Positions 9,059 to 18,001 of a DNA stretch of 64,000 nt are shown piece by piece. Both the position numbers and the translations under genes were made by a program. The DNA comes from an uncultured Succiniclasticum sp. (lineage in GTDB: Bacteria; Bacillota; Negativicutes; Acidaminococcales; Acidaminococcaceae). The stretch is from positions 1 to 64,000 of the forward strand of contig UQUU01000007.1 of assembly GCA_900544275.1 (NCBI GenBank), given 5' to 3'. The notes under the pieces were generated by a model. It searched no databases. It saw only the letters and a program-made list of their open reading frames with translations, and had not been told where the DNA came from. How positions within the stretch are numbered: position 1 is the first letter of the stretch; every line of letters begins with the position of its first letter.

Positions 9059-10822
9059 TTATTCCTCCACTCTTAACAATTCATTCCTTACAATCCTATA
9101 ATACTCTTTTGCAAAACGATACTGACGTAAGGAATATTCGCCCATTTCAATGCCCAACAACCTCTTATACTCACACCAGTTACTCCATAGCAAACCTGCA
9201 ACTGCTATATAACAATAAATTTTCACTCGATTTTCATGTGTACACCCTTCTATAAAATAAGTTTCAATCAAGTGATCCACTTGTGCCTTATCATAAAGAG
9301 AATATACCGCAAACATCGCAATATCAACATGCGGATCTTGCATGCCAGCATATTCCCAATCAATTAATCGTACTTCAGTGTCATTTTGTATAAAAAGAAA
9401 ATTGTCTGGCACCGCATCAATATGCGCTAAAACTTTTTCTGTAATATGAGCATCTATATATGATTTTAAAGACAGAACGTTTGTTTTCGTTTCTTCATAA
9501 TCATCATAAATAGAACTAATATCTCCTCGCAATAATTCATAAAACTCAATTTGTTTAAATAAATTAAATTCATGTTCCACATAAATTTTTCGCTCATGAA
9601 ATTCCCTAAGTTTTTTCATACACCTTGCAACATCATGCCAATTAAAAGGATTACAAGTCCTTGCATTTTCAAAAAATTTTGTAATCTTATAGCCAGCCCT
9701 TGGATCAATATAGATAATATTATCACTAATTTTTTCAGTTGCGATAGCTTTGTACGTATTCGCTTCTCTTCTACGATCAATCAGGCGTTCCGTCCCTTCA
9801 CCAGGAATACGCATAATATATCTTTCATTTTTACAATTGAACAGAAATGACCGATTTGTCATCCCTTTTTTTAATACAGAGATGTTTGTGATCTCACCTA
9901 TCTTAACATCCAAAACTTGTGAAATTATTTTCAATGCCTGATGTTGCAATTGATCAGAATCCCTATCAAAATTCCTCAGTTGTTCATAAGTATTAATCTC
10001 CACCACATCTTTCGATAAAACAATTTTTGCCATAACTGTCGTCTTGTCATGTGAAAATAAAGCCTCTTCCCAGAATAATTTATCATTTCTCGGACTAATA
10101 CAAAGTTCCTGTACCCTCTGCCTGACGATAGCAGCTTGAGCTTCTTCCAAATAGCTAATACCAATCATTTTATTTCCGGTTAATTTACGAGTACTGGGAA
10201 CAAGCTCCATTTTGCGATTTACTCTAATAATACTTTCAATATCTAATAAATTGCTGACCATATACCATGAATACAACTCATGAGAACGATACGGATTATC
10301 TCTGCACCAAATATCGCAAGGAATAATATAGGAGTTCGATAAATATTTAAGTACCTGTTTTAAAGAATGTAAATTATTTTTAAATGCGTAATCTGAATTT
10401 ACAATCAAATTTACCCCATACTTATCTATTAAATATTCGTATTTTTCTTTAAGATATCCTACTACTATATATATATCTGTAATACCTACTTCATGCAATT
10501 GCTTAATGGTTCTTTCTATAAGCCTTTCTCCTCTAACCTTTAGTAATCCTTTTGGTGTTTCCAAGTTAATAGGAATCATTCTCATGCCATAACCAGCTGC
10601 CAAAATAATAGCATTTTTAGGAGACTTTAGACGAAATTCAAAAAATGCTTTTTCTGTTAAGCTCATATTTTCATCTACATAACCGTTTTTAAATAACACC
10701 TTAAGTGATTGATTTATTCCTCCCAAAGAATAACCTGTAGATTCAGCCAAGATACGTTGATTAATAAATCTATTTTTCAGCAAATAGTTCATTATATCCA
10801 TGTTTTTTATATTCATGTACAT
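9059..10822 (-). CDS. HTH / nucleotidyltransferase / choline kinase fusion protein
   Basis: Three parts are visible (numbering from the ATG at 10822). Residues 1-60 form a winged-helix HTH (NQRILAESTGYSLGGINQSL). Residues 65-290 form a LicC-like nucleotidyltransferase (AIILAAGYGMRM and PKGLLKVRG). Residues 300-587 form a LicA-like choline/ethanolamine kinase with the Brenner motif HIDAVPDN (467-474) and IDWEYAGMQDP (487-497). One chain could therefore phosphorylate and activate a choline-like alcohol. AAGGGA supports ATG 10822 or ATG 10816; a TTG at 10846 is open but lacks an SD. The second LicC-like enzyme next door makes one of the two nucleotidyltransferases seem redundant, or hints at two different substrates. 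Confidence 0.85.
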   Translation of the reverse strand: MYMNIKNMDIMNYLLKNRFINQRILAESTGYSLGGINQSLKVLFKNGYVDENMSLTEKAFFEFRLKSPKNAIILAAGYGMRMIPINLETPKGLLKVRGERLIERTIKQLHEVGITDIYIVVGYLKEKYEYLIDKYGVNLIVNSDYAFKNNLHSLKQVLKYLSNSYIIPCDIWCRDNPYRSHELYSWYMVSNLLDIESIIRVNRKMELVPSTRKLTGNKMIGISYLEEAQAAIVRQRVQELCISPRNDKLFWEEALFSHDKTTVMAKIVLSKDVVEINTYEQLRNFDRDSDQLQHQALKIISQVLDVKIGEITNISVLKKGMTNRSFLFNCKNERYIMRIPGEGTERLIDRRREANTYKAIATEKISDNIIYIDPRAGYKITKFFENARTCNPFNWHDVARCMKKLREFHERKIYVEHEFNLFKQIEFYELLRGDISSIYDDYEETKTNVLSLKSYIDAHITEKVLAHIDAVPDNFLFIQNDTEVRLIDWEYAGMQDPHVDIAMFAVYSLYDKAQVDHLIETYFIEGCTHENRVKIYCYIAVAGLLWSNWCEYKRLLGIEMGEYSLRQYRFAKEYYRIVRNELLRVEE

Positions 10823-10861
10823 GCTTCCCTTCTTTTTCGTGAACAAAATTTTATTTAAAGT

Positions 10862-10870
10862 ATTATATCA
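10862..10870 (-). promoter_or_regulatory. Extended -10 promoter candidate for the lic block
   Basis: TGATATAAT on the minus strand, with the first T of the stop codon of the transposase remnant forming part of the element. It is about 40 bases upstream of the fusion gene start. No convincing -35 hexamer is seen. Confidence 0.45.
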
Positions 10871-11479
10871 TCTTCTCTGGTTAAAATCCATCCATTTTAC
10901 TTTAGAACGACGTTTCAATTCTTTGTTCAGACGTTCCAGGTGGTTTGAAGTACGATAATACCGGCGAAGGTATTCATCTAAATGCATCACGGTCATCTCA
11001 TTTTCAATCCCCTCTTCCAAACAACGCATGGCCTCTTCTGTTACATCGCTGTAGTCTACAAGGATGGCACCCCGTCTGGCTCTGGCCTTCTCCATGGTAG
11101 CACTGTGGAACATCTCTTGTAACTCGGTCTGCAAACCCGATTGGTATTTCTTCGCAGTCTTGTCTAAAATATTCCGGATAAAGTGAAACTGACAACGTTG
11201 CCAGGAGACTTCCGGAAATACCTTAGTCATGGCGTGTACGATGCCTTCATACACATCGGAGGTAATCATCAGCACCTTTTTCAACCCCCTTTTCTTCAAG
11301 TGGGAGAGAAAGGCCGTCCAGGTTTCTCTGGATTCGTTTTTATACAGACCAAAGCCCAAGACTTCATGTGTACCGAAGCGGTATGCGCTAAATGATTTGC
11401 TTTGTTTGCCAAAAAACTCATAATAGAATAAGTCAGCCCCCCGCTGGCTTATTCCTACCTCTACAGCCCCTGTGCACAT
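10868..11479 (-). pseudogene. IS256-family transposase remnant
   Basis: A 203-codon piece of a Mutator/IS256-type DDE transposase. KKVLMITSDVYEGIVHAM carries a catalytic Asp, WQRCQFHFIRNIL is the conserved C-x2-H region, and the end SNHLERLNKELKRRSKV holds the catalytic Glu region. Full-length members have about 400 residues. Here about 170 N-terminal residues are missing, and the C-terminus stops after RRSKVKWMDFNQRR instead of running on about 50 residues. No terminal inverted repeat pair was found. It separates the transporter/kinase genes from licD. Confidence 0.85.
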
Positions 11480-11842
11480 TCCATAACCTTTTCGCAGAGC
11501 AACTGGAGCTTACTCTTTCACTTTCGAAAGAAAAGACTTCTTTTACTCTATTTGCTATGCGCAAAACACGGAACTGTAACTTAACTTTACACGAAATAGA
11601 ACGTTTTTGCAAGAAATTAAGCACACTGTTTCCTTGATATATAGAACTTTCTCTTACATATGGAAGTTACTTTTACATCGGGAAATTACTTTTGCAATTC
11701 ACCAAAACAAATAGGGAAATACTAAGTTTGTTTTTAAAAACTAAATTATACGGCATTTGCAAAATACAAATTTTTTACGCTAACACTATTGTAAAGTATC
11801 CAATTCACTCAAAAGTTTTTGCTAACCCCTACTAACCCTATT
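11480..11842. other. Non-coding, AT-rich stretch between IS remnant and licD
   Basis: No gene is seen. The part nearest the remnant (about 11480-11600) may be the rest of the IS. On the minus strand GTGTAAAGTTAAGTTACAG at about 11575-11593 resembles the GTGTAAA-type ends of IS256 elements, but its partner is missing. Around 11661-11696 two similar short units (GGAAGTTACTTTTACA and GGAAATTACTTTTGCA) stand in tandem. Confidence 0.4.
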
Positions 11843-12655
11843 TTATTGTTCAACTTTACTATAAACTTTTATGGCATGATGGCTAACTCGCTCCTCAATC
11901 GGAGGTAACTGCGTATAATTACCATACCACTGCTTTAAATAAAAATCGCTTTTTTGTATTCCTAAAAAACTGTGGCCTTCAAAAGAATATTCTGTAAGTT
12001 CTAACAAGTCACTGACTCTCATTATTTCTTTTTCTCTATCTTCATAGCCGAATATAAGATTTGCCATTGTATTCTTATCAAAATTGTTTTTAGAGGCCCA
12101 TCTGTTCATATACAAAGCAATCCATCTTGCAAGCGGTGTTTTATTTATTAGTTTTCTAATAATAACGATGGCTTTATTACGTTTATTATTATTATTATTT
12201 CCACAAAAACTCCACAAGGTTTGTAAAAATACGGCTTTTTTTAATACTTTCTTCCTATCAGATTTCTTCTCCGGAACCATATCATAAGGGAAAACATCAA
12301 TATAAACACCAAGATTAATGCGATCAGAAAAATGCCCGGATTGTTCTAAAATTGTAGTATTGTCAATAATTTTTCCCAGTGGTGCAGAAAAACCCGGATT
12401 ATTCTCAACGCATATAAAAGAGTGATTGCCTTGCATTTGACTATTTAATATCTGTATTAGTTTTTCATAATCAGCTCTAAAGACAATAACATCAATATCG
12501 TCGTCCCAAGGAATAAAGCCTTGGTGTCGAACAGCACCTAACAAAGTACCATAGGCAAGTGAATATCGAATGCCATTATTTCTACAAACTTTATCAAAAT
12601 CAAGCAATATTTCTAACATTAATAATTTTTGTTTTTCTAATGATAGTTCTTGCAT
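11843..12655 (-). CDS. licD: LicD-family phosphocholine transferase
   Basis: Expected to move phosphocholine from CDP-choline onto a surface glycan. The family signature YGTLLGAVRHQGFIPWDDDIDV (about residues 35-56) contains the DDDID metal site of the nucleotidyltransferase-like fold. The 270 aa length is normal. A run of five Asn codons (near residue 148, bases about 12184-12201) is an in-frame AAT repeat. It is the first lic-type gene after the polysaccharide polymerization genes, 23 bp after wzx, so it may be cotranscribed with the cluster rather than with the kinase/transporter block. Confidence 0.9.
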   Translation of the reverse strand: MQELSLEKQKLLMLEILLDFDKVCRNNGIRYSLAYGTLLGAVRHQGFIPWDDDIDVIVFRADYEKLIQILNSQMQGNHSFICVENNPGFSAPLGKIIDNTTILEQSGHFSDRINLGVYIDVFPYDMVPEKKSDRKKVLKKAVFLQTLWSFCGNNNNNKRNKAIVIIRKLINKTPLARWIALYMNRWASKNNFDKNTMANLIFGYEDREKEIMRVSDLLELTEYSFEGHSFLGIQKSDFYLKQWYGNYTQLPPIEERVSHHAIKVYSKVEQ

Positions 12656-12678
12656 AAAGTGTGTCCCCCGGCTTCCTT

Positions 12679-14118
12679 TTATTTTTTATATATTGAGAGT
12701 AGCTTTTCTATTATCAGATTCCGCTTTACAAACAAAAATGTAATACTTATTACCACAACACCATATCGAATAATATCATTATAATAAGTAAACATAATCC
12801 CAAGACCAACAAACACAAAAATACCTGAAATAAACACTATTACTTTTAAATCGTATATTTGAACATTTTCAATTTGATATTTGCATATTTTACACATAAA
12901 AATATAGTGCATAATAGCAAATAAAATATAACAGAAAAGTGTAGTATATCCCGCCGCATAATATCCGTATAGTTGTATAAAAATATAATTTAAAAGAATG
13001 TTAAGAACCGCCCCAATTCCAGTTGCTGTAGATATATAGGATGTTGTTTCATAGTAAAATTCAAATACTGAAAATAAATTATACATGAACATAAAATAAA
13101 CGCTTAGTATAATCGGAGGCATTATCCACACTGCATCATAATATGAAGATGGGGCAAAAATTCTAATTACATCTGGCGCCAAAAGAATGAGTAATAAATT
13201 AATGCTTGCGACAATCACTAATGAGGGATAAGCAACTTTTTTAATGTTTGTAAAATTTTTATTTTTTATATTTTTTAGCAACCATGGTTCTATAGTCTGA
13301 AGCAGTGCTTGATTAATCAATACCCCGCAAATAGAAATCGTATAGGCCAAATTATAAACACCAGCTTGCGATTCACCAACCAATTTCTGAATCATAATTC
13401 TATCTGAACTATTTAATAATATTGAAGATATGTAGTGAGGAATAAGAGGTATTGCTAACTTAAGAGCATAACTCCAGACCCTCCAGGAAAAGAATACCCT
13501 TCCTGATAATATTTGCTCAGCAAAAAGATACGAATAACAAGTTACTGTAGCAATGGCAATCCCCCAAACTAAACCAGTCACCTTATCTGAAACGAAATGA
13601 ATTAATATAATAGATAAAATTGGTTGTAAAATCGACTCAACTAATGTAATAAGAACAAGTTCCCTATATTTATATTCAATTCTCTGTTCCGCTGACCAAA
13701 ATCCAAAAGCCGCATTGCTCCACATTATAATAAACATTGCAACCATTTGGGATGTAGTCAAAGAAAAGATGCCATTCCAAAACCGACAAGTCAATAAATA
13801 AAGGAAAAGCCACGTTACAACCATTGTTAATGTGAGACCTTGCATAGAAGAAGAGTATTGACTACGTTCTTCATCATATTTAACAATCGATTGCGGATAT
13901 ATACCAGAAAAAATATACATGGTAACAAAGCAAGTTAGTATTCCCATCCAAGAAAGAAAGATGCTATATGTTCCATATTCTGCTGTAGACAACAGCCGCG
14001 TGAAAATCGGCGTAGTAATAATGGATACAGATCTTTGTAATATTGTACAAATCAAAAACCAAAAACTGGCCTTTACTTGAACAGGTAATGAATAATATTT
14101 ACTAAATAAATTTTTCAT
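12679..14118 (-). CDS. wzx: Wzx-type oligosaccharide flippase
   Basis: Integral membrane protein of 479 aa with about 12-14 hydrophobic helices. The N-terminal pattern RSVSIITTPIFTRLLSTAEYGTYS (about residues 29-52) is typical of polysaccharide transporters of the MOP superfamily. Expected to flip lipid-linked repeat units across the inner membrane. It is followed by licD and preceded by the polymerase gene. Very AT-rich, like its neighbours. The substrate cannot be read from the sequence. Confidence 0.88.
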   Translation of the reverse strand: MKNLFSKYYSLPVQVKASFWFLICTILQRSVSIITTPIFTRLLSTAEYGTYSIFLSWMGILTCFVTMYIFSGIYPQSIVKYDEERSQYSSSMQGLTLTMVVTWLFLYLLTCRFWNGIFSLTTSQMVAMFIIMWSNAAFGFWSAEQRIEYKYRELVLITLVESILQPILSIILIHFVSDKVTGLVWGIAIATVTCYSYLFAEQILSGRVFFSWRVWSYALKLAIPLIPHYISSILLNSSDRIMIQKLVGESQAGVYNLAYTISICGVLINQALLQTIEPWLLKNIKNKNFTNIKKVAYPSLVIVASINLLLILLAPDVIRIFAPSSYYDAVWIMPPIILSVYFMFMYNLFSVFEFYYETTSYISTATGIGAVLNILLNYIFIQLYGYYAAGYTTLFCYILFAIMHYIFMCKICKYQIENVQIYDLKVIVFISGIFVFVGLGIMFTYYNDIIRYGVVVISITFLFVKRNLIIEKLLSIYKK

Positions 14119-14225
14119 AAATTCAAAATTATCATCCTAAAAAAATGAGAATATCTTTATACAATAGTGCTATTACTAACTATCTACTAATAAATATTTC
14201 TACAAATAATCATCAATATAAAAAT

Positions 14226-15515
14226 TTAGGTTTCCGAAGTCTTTTTACAGAAATTTTCCCAAACTATTTTAAATAAAAATAAAATAACTACACCCCAAGC
14301 TAATTTCTCAAATCCATTGTAGACTGATCCCCTACCACTTACTACAAAAGTATACGCTGCCAAGAAAAAAATCATTATTTTAAAGAATTTATTTTTTTGG
14401 GATGTAATTAAAGAATCCACACGATTAGCAAAAAAAGCCCAAAATCCACCTAATAACACACCAAACCAATATAAATTACCAAAACAGTCGCCAAATAGTG
14501 TTGGGTGCATACTCCCGCCGGCAGCCATTCCAACTGCATTTCCCATATAAAGATCAAAACTTTCTGGTTTAATGCCAAAGGACCAACGGCTGGGTAGAAA
14601 TACTAATAACATACGTATATAAGTATATCCTTGATTAAATCCTTCAAATTTATTGTCTTCACTTATAAAAAAATAAAAAAATTGTCGGAGTCCTAATTCT
14701 CCATTCTGACTTACTATAAAAGTTTTAATCATGTCATTTAAATAACTCCATGAAAAACCATCAATAATGTTTTCTAATGTTCCTAGATACCTAAGCGCCC
14801 TAATTCCATACACTATATATATTACAGAAGCTGCTATTAGAGCTGCCATTATTATATGTTTTAATTTTATTTTTTTTATTTTAATTAAAAAAATCGTAGT
14901 AAAGAATATGAGTACTGGAAGTATCTCTACCCTATTTCTTGTCACGATAACAAGAAATAAAAATAGTAACAATACCACACCTACTTTTATTTTCTTTTTT
15001 AACAAATAAAAATACAACGAAAGCCCAGAAAAAGCAAAAACTACTCTCTCTTCAACACCAAGGAAGCTAATATAGCCTATTTCCGCTTCTCTGCCACCAG
15101 CCCATGAAGTATTTAAAAGCCCTCCTTGAGATTCTGTTCCGAACACAATTACGTTTATTATAGAAAATAAAAAGCAGAAAAAACAAACTAATTCAAAATA
15201 TGAACCTATCATTTCATCAGGATATAGAACTAATTTATCTCTGTCTTGCAGTCCAATAAATTCGCAATGTTTTTGAGAACGTACCAATATGTAAAAGACA
15301 CAAAAAAGCACAACAAATAGTGAAGCTTCACTGATTATGTAGTCTGGATACGGCATATCTTCAAAAATAGAAGTGACAAGATGTGGTAGACCAAACATAA
15401 TCATTAATGTACCCCATAAAAATGCTGCAGGCGATGTTTTATTTACTTCGGTAAATAGAACATAACTCATTATGAAAAATTGAAGGATACCCATACAGAT
15501 ACTTATAAAATACAT
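14226..15515 (-). CDS. wzy: Wzy-type O-antigen/capsule polymerase
   Basis: A 429-aa protein with about 10-12 transmembrane segments and a larger soluble loop (about residues 235-345). No enzyme motif beyond the general Wzy look (RYLGTLENII, then LPSRWSFGIKPESFD) is recognised. The call rests on topology, on its position next to wzx, and on the absence of any other polymerase. Such proteins join repeat units at the periplasmic face. Confidence 0.7.
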   Translation of the reverse strand: MYFISICMGILQFFIMSYVLFTEVNKTSPAAFLWGTLMIMFGLPHLVTSIFEDMPYPDYIISEASLFVVLFCVFYILVRSQKHCEFIGLQDRDKLVLYPDEMIGSYFELVCFFCFLFSIINVIVFGTESQGGLLNTSWAGGREAEIGYISFLGVEERVVFAFSGLSLYFYLLKKKIKVGVVLLLFLFLVIVTRNRVEILPVLIFFTTIFLIKIKKIKLKHIIMAALIAASVIYIVYGIRALRYLGTLENIIDGFSWSYLNDMIKTFIVSQNGELGLRQFFYFFISEDNKFEGFNQGYTYIRMLLVFLPSRWSFGIKPESFDLYMGNAVGMAAGGSMHPTLFGDCFGNLYWFGVLLGGFWAFFANRVDSLITSQKNKFFKIMIFFLAAYTFVVSGRGSVYNGFEKLAWGVVILFLFKIVWENFCKKTSET

Positions 15516-15546
15516 TTTTGCTTTCCTCTTTTATATGGTCAGTTAT

Positions 15547-16626
15547 TTAACTGCTCACGCATATTTTTTTCAATAGTGCTTCAAGTAGACTTCTATCATT
15601 TGCCTCTACTGTATGAGATTTCGAAAAATTCTCTACGTTTTCTTTATATTGAGAATAATTATTTAAAACCTTATTAATAGCTACTGAATAATTATTATCA
15701 GACTCGCCAATTTTTTCTCTTTCACATATTCTTTTTAATGGCGGGTTTGTTGTTGTTACTACTGGTATCCCTTCATAAATAAACTCAAATAATTTTCCAG
15801 AAGCACAAAATTTATTATTTGCGTCATATTGCCCATAATTCACAATGCCAATTTGGCATTGTGAAATCAAATATTTTAATTCAGTTTGGGTTAATTGATC
15901 CAAAATAGTAAGCGAATTTTTTTTATTCTTTAATGATAATTTTAGAAGTTTATTTCTTTCTCCCAATGAACTCTCACCAACTAAAAATAATCTGGACTTT
16001 AATTTTACCTTGTCAAAATTTTTAACGAGAATATCATTCGTCCGTTGAATACTACAGCCTGACGATGAAATAATTCTAACTTCATCGTTATGTATAAATT
16101 CAGAAAACTTACTCTTTGCTTTTTCTACTTCTTCACGAGTCCCATATTCAAGAGAACGAACATTTTGATAAACTAGTGGCTGTTCAGAGAGACCATATTC
16201 TTTTTTCATTATTTCAGCTCGTTCTACATTAGCACATATTACAATATTCGCTCTCCGCGCCATCATTTTTTCTAAAACACAACCGATTTTTCCTTTTATA
16301 CTTTTAGTTTCATCAAATAAATACAACTCGCGACAATCCTGAATTATTAGCCGGGGCTGACAAAGTTTAGCGATTATAAAACCAGGGACTGTCGCTTTTC
16401 GATTATCTAACATTAATAAATCAATTTTTCTTATTTTTTTTGCATAAGCAACAACCTTCATAATAAAAAGAAGGTAACAATCATTACAGAATTCCCCATA
16501 TTTACCGGAAAGTTTCGTATCTCTCGTAAATGAAAATACTTCTCCGATTTTAGAAAATACAGCGATTAAACTTCTTAATCGTCCATCATATGCTACATCC
16601 CCATATGAAACAAGTAAAATATTCAC
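15547..16626 (-). CDS. Glycosyltransferase (GT4-like fold)
   Basis: A 359-aa protein starting MNILLVSYGDVAYDGRLRSL, a Rossmann-type N-terminus seen in GT-B enzymes; NKFCASGKLFEFIYEGIPVV (about 270-289) matches the C-terminal donor-binding region with the E..G.P pattern. It should add one sugar to the lipid-linked repeat unit at the cytoplasmic face. Donor and acceptor are unknown. It lies between the dehydrogenase gene wbpA and wzy. Confidence 0.75.
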   Translation of the reverse strand: MNILLVSYGDVAYDGRLRSLIAVFSKIGEVFSFTRDTKLSGKYGEFCNDCYLLFIMKVVAYAKKIRKIDLLMLDNRKATVPGFIIAKLCQPRLIIQDCRELYLFDETKSIKGKIGCVLEKMMARRANIVICANVERAEIMKKEYGLSEQPLVYQNVRSLEYGTREEVEKAKSKFSEFIHNDEVRIISSSGCSIQRTNDILVKNFDKVKLKSRLFLVGESSLGERNKLLKLSLKNKKNSLTILDQLTQTELKYLISQCQIGIVNYGQYDANNKFCASGKLFEFIYEGIPVVTTTNPPLKRICEREKIGESDNNYSVAINKVLNNYSQYKENVENFSKSHTVEANDRSLLEALLKKICVSS

Positions 16627-16657
16627 CGCTCTTTTACTCCCTCATCAAGTTTAGAAA

Positions 16658-17986
16658 CTACAATCTCCAGAATCTCATTCCCGAAGCCCTCAACTCGTCC
16701 ATCCGATATAAACTTTTTACATCAATAAGAACCTTTTCTTCATCAGTTAATTCTGACTTATAAAGTTCTTTTATCTGCATCATGGACATTGAGCGATATT
16801 CGTTATGTCCGACAGCCACAATGACGCAGTCCGCCTTTGGAACATCTTCAAATTTAACCAAATCGACATCGTACTCTTTTTTTGCTACATCTGCATCTGC
16901 CCATTGATCCGTAACAATCGGGTGTATATCATATTCTTTTAATCTGTTTATGATGTCCACGACTTTACTATTTCGTGTATCCGGGCAATTTTCTTTAAAG
17001 GTCAATCCAAGAATAACTACCGTTGCTTTCTTCGGGGCCATACCTGACTCAATCATTTCTTTAATTGCAGCATCTGCAACAAAAGCCCCCATGCTGTCAT
17101 TCACCTGACGCCCATTTAAGATGATTTGACTATGATAGCCCAATTTTTCTGCCGCATTCGTTAAATAGTAAGGGTCAACACCAATACAATGACCCCCAAC
17201 AAGACCTGGCTTAAAACCTAACGCATTCCATTTAGTATTCATACCGTCAAGAACTTCTGCTGTATCAATTTTAAGCCTATCGCAGATAATGGCAATTTCA
17301 TTCATAAATGCAATATTAATATCACGCTGGCTGTTTTCAATCACCTTAACCGCTTCTGCCGTCTTTATATTAGATACAGGGAAAGAACCTGCTTTGATAA
17401 CGATATCATAGACCTTCTTAATTTCCTTTGCAGATTCCTCATCCATGCCGGAAACAACCTTTTTAATATTTGTTAAGGTATGGACTTTATCGCCCGGGTT
17501 AATACGTTCCGGAGAATAACCGATTTTCCAATCAACGCCACATTTAAGCCCCGATTCTTTTTCAATAATCGGAACACATATATCTTCTGTTACACCGGGA
17601 TATACGGTGGATTCAAAAACAACAATAGAACCGGGCGCAAGATTTTGACCCACCGTCCTGGACGCACCTTCCACGGGTCTCAAGTCCGGGCTGTTGTCAT
17701 CTTTGACCGGTGTCGGCACGGCAACAATAATAAACTTAGCTTCTTTTAAACGGGTTGGATCTGCAGTAAAATCTACTGCCGTATTTTTAATCGCATCGCC
17801 AACTTCATTGGTCGCATCATAACCGCTTTTATATTCATTAACACGTTTTTCGTTAATATCAAAACCAATAACCGGCACATGTTTTGCAAACTCTACTGCA
17901 ATGGGCATCCCCACATAACCAAGACCTACCAAGGCCAACTTTTCGGTCCCGGAAATAAGGCCGGAATAAATCGTATTAAAATTCAT
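16658..17986 (-). CDS. wbpA: UDP-N-acetylglucosamine 6-dehydrogenase (WbpA/TviB type)
   Basis: NAD-dependent oxidation of UDP-GlcNAc to UDP-GlcNAcA, the first step to diacetamido-uronic acids. LALVGLGYVGMPIAVEFA (about 17-34) is the NAD-binding site, ESTVYPGVTED (about 124-134) the substrate loop, and KPGLVGGHCIGVDPYYLT (about 258-275) holds the catalytic Cys. The 442 aa length is normal. AAGGGGAA precedes ATG. It sits 15 bp after wbpE in a wbpB-D-E-A order, which makes this assignment stronger than the closely related UDP-GalNAc or UDP-ManNAc dehydrogenases. Confidence 0.85.
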   Translation of the reverse strand: MNFNTIYSGLISGTEKLALVGLGYVGMPIAVEFAKHVPVIGFDINEKRVNEYKSGYDATNEVGDAIKNTAVDFTADPTRLKEAKFIIVAVPTPVKDDNSPDLRPVEGASRTVGQNLAPGSIVVFESTVYPGVTEDICVPIIEKESGLKCGVDWKIGYSPERINPGDKVHTLTNIKKVVSGMDEESAKEIKKVYDIVIKAGSFPVSNIKTAEAVKVIENSQRDINIAFMNEIAIICDRLKIDTAEVLDGMNTKWNALGFKPGLVGGHCIGVDPYYLTNAAEKLGYHSQIILNGRQVNDSMGAFVADAAIKEMIESGMAPKKATVVILGLTFKENCPDTRNSKVVDIINRLKEYDIHPIVTDQWADADVAKKEYDVDLVKFEDVPKADCVIVAVGHNEYRSMSMMQIKELYKSELTDEEKVLIDVKSLYRMDELRASGMRFWRL

Positions 17987-18001
17987 CGCATTATTCCCCT
18001 T

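Noticed and set aside
11433..11637. Frames upstream of the transposase remnant as its missing N-terminus
   Set aside because: None of the three frames resembles an IS256 N-terminal region; it appears deleted.
12180..12204. AAT trinucleotide repeat in licD as a phase-variation tract
   Set aside because: The unit is three bases and in frame, so changes in number would only alter a run of Asn residues and not switch the gene off.
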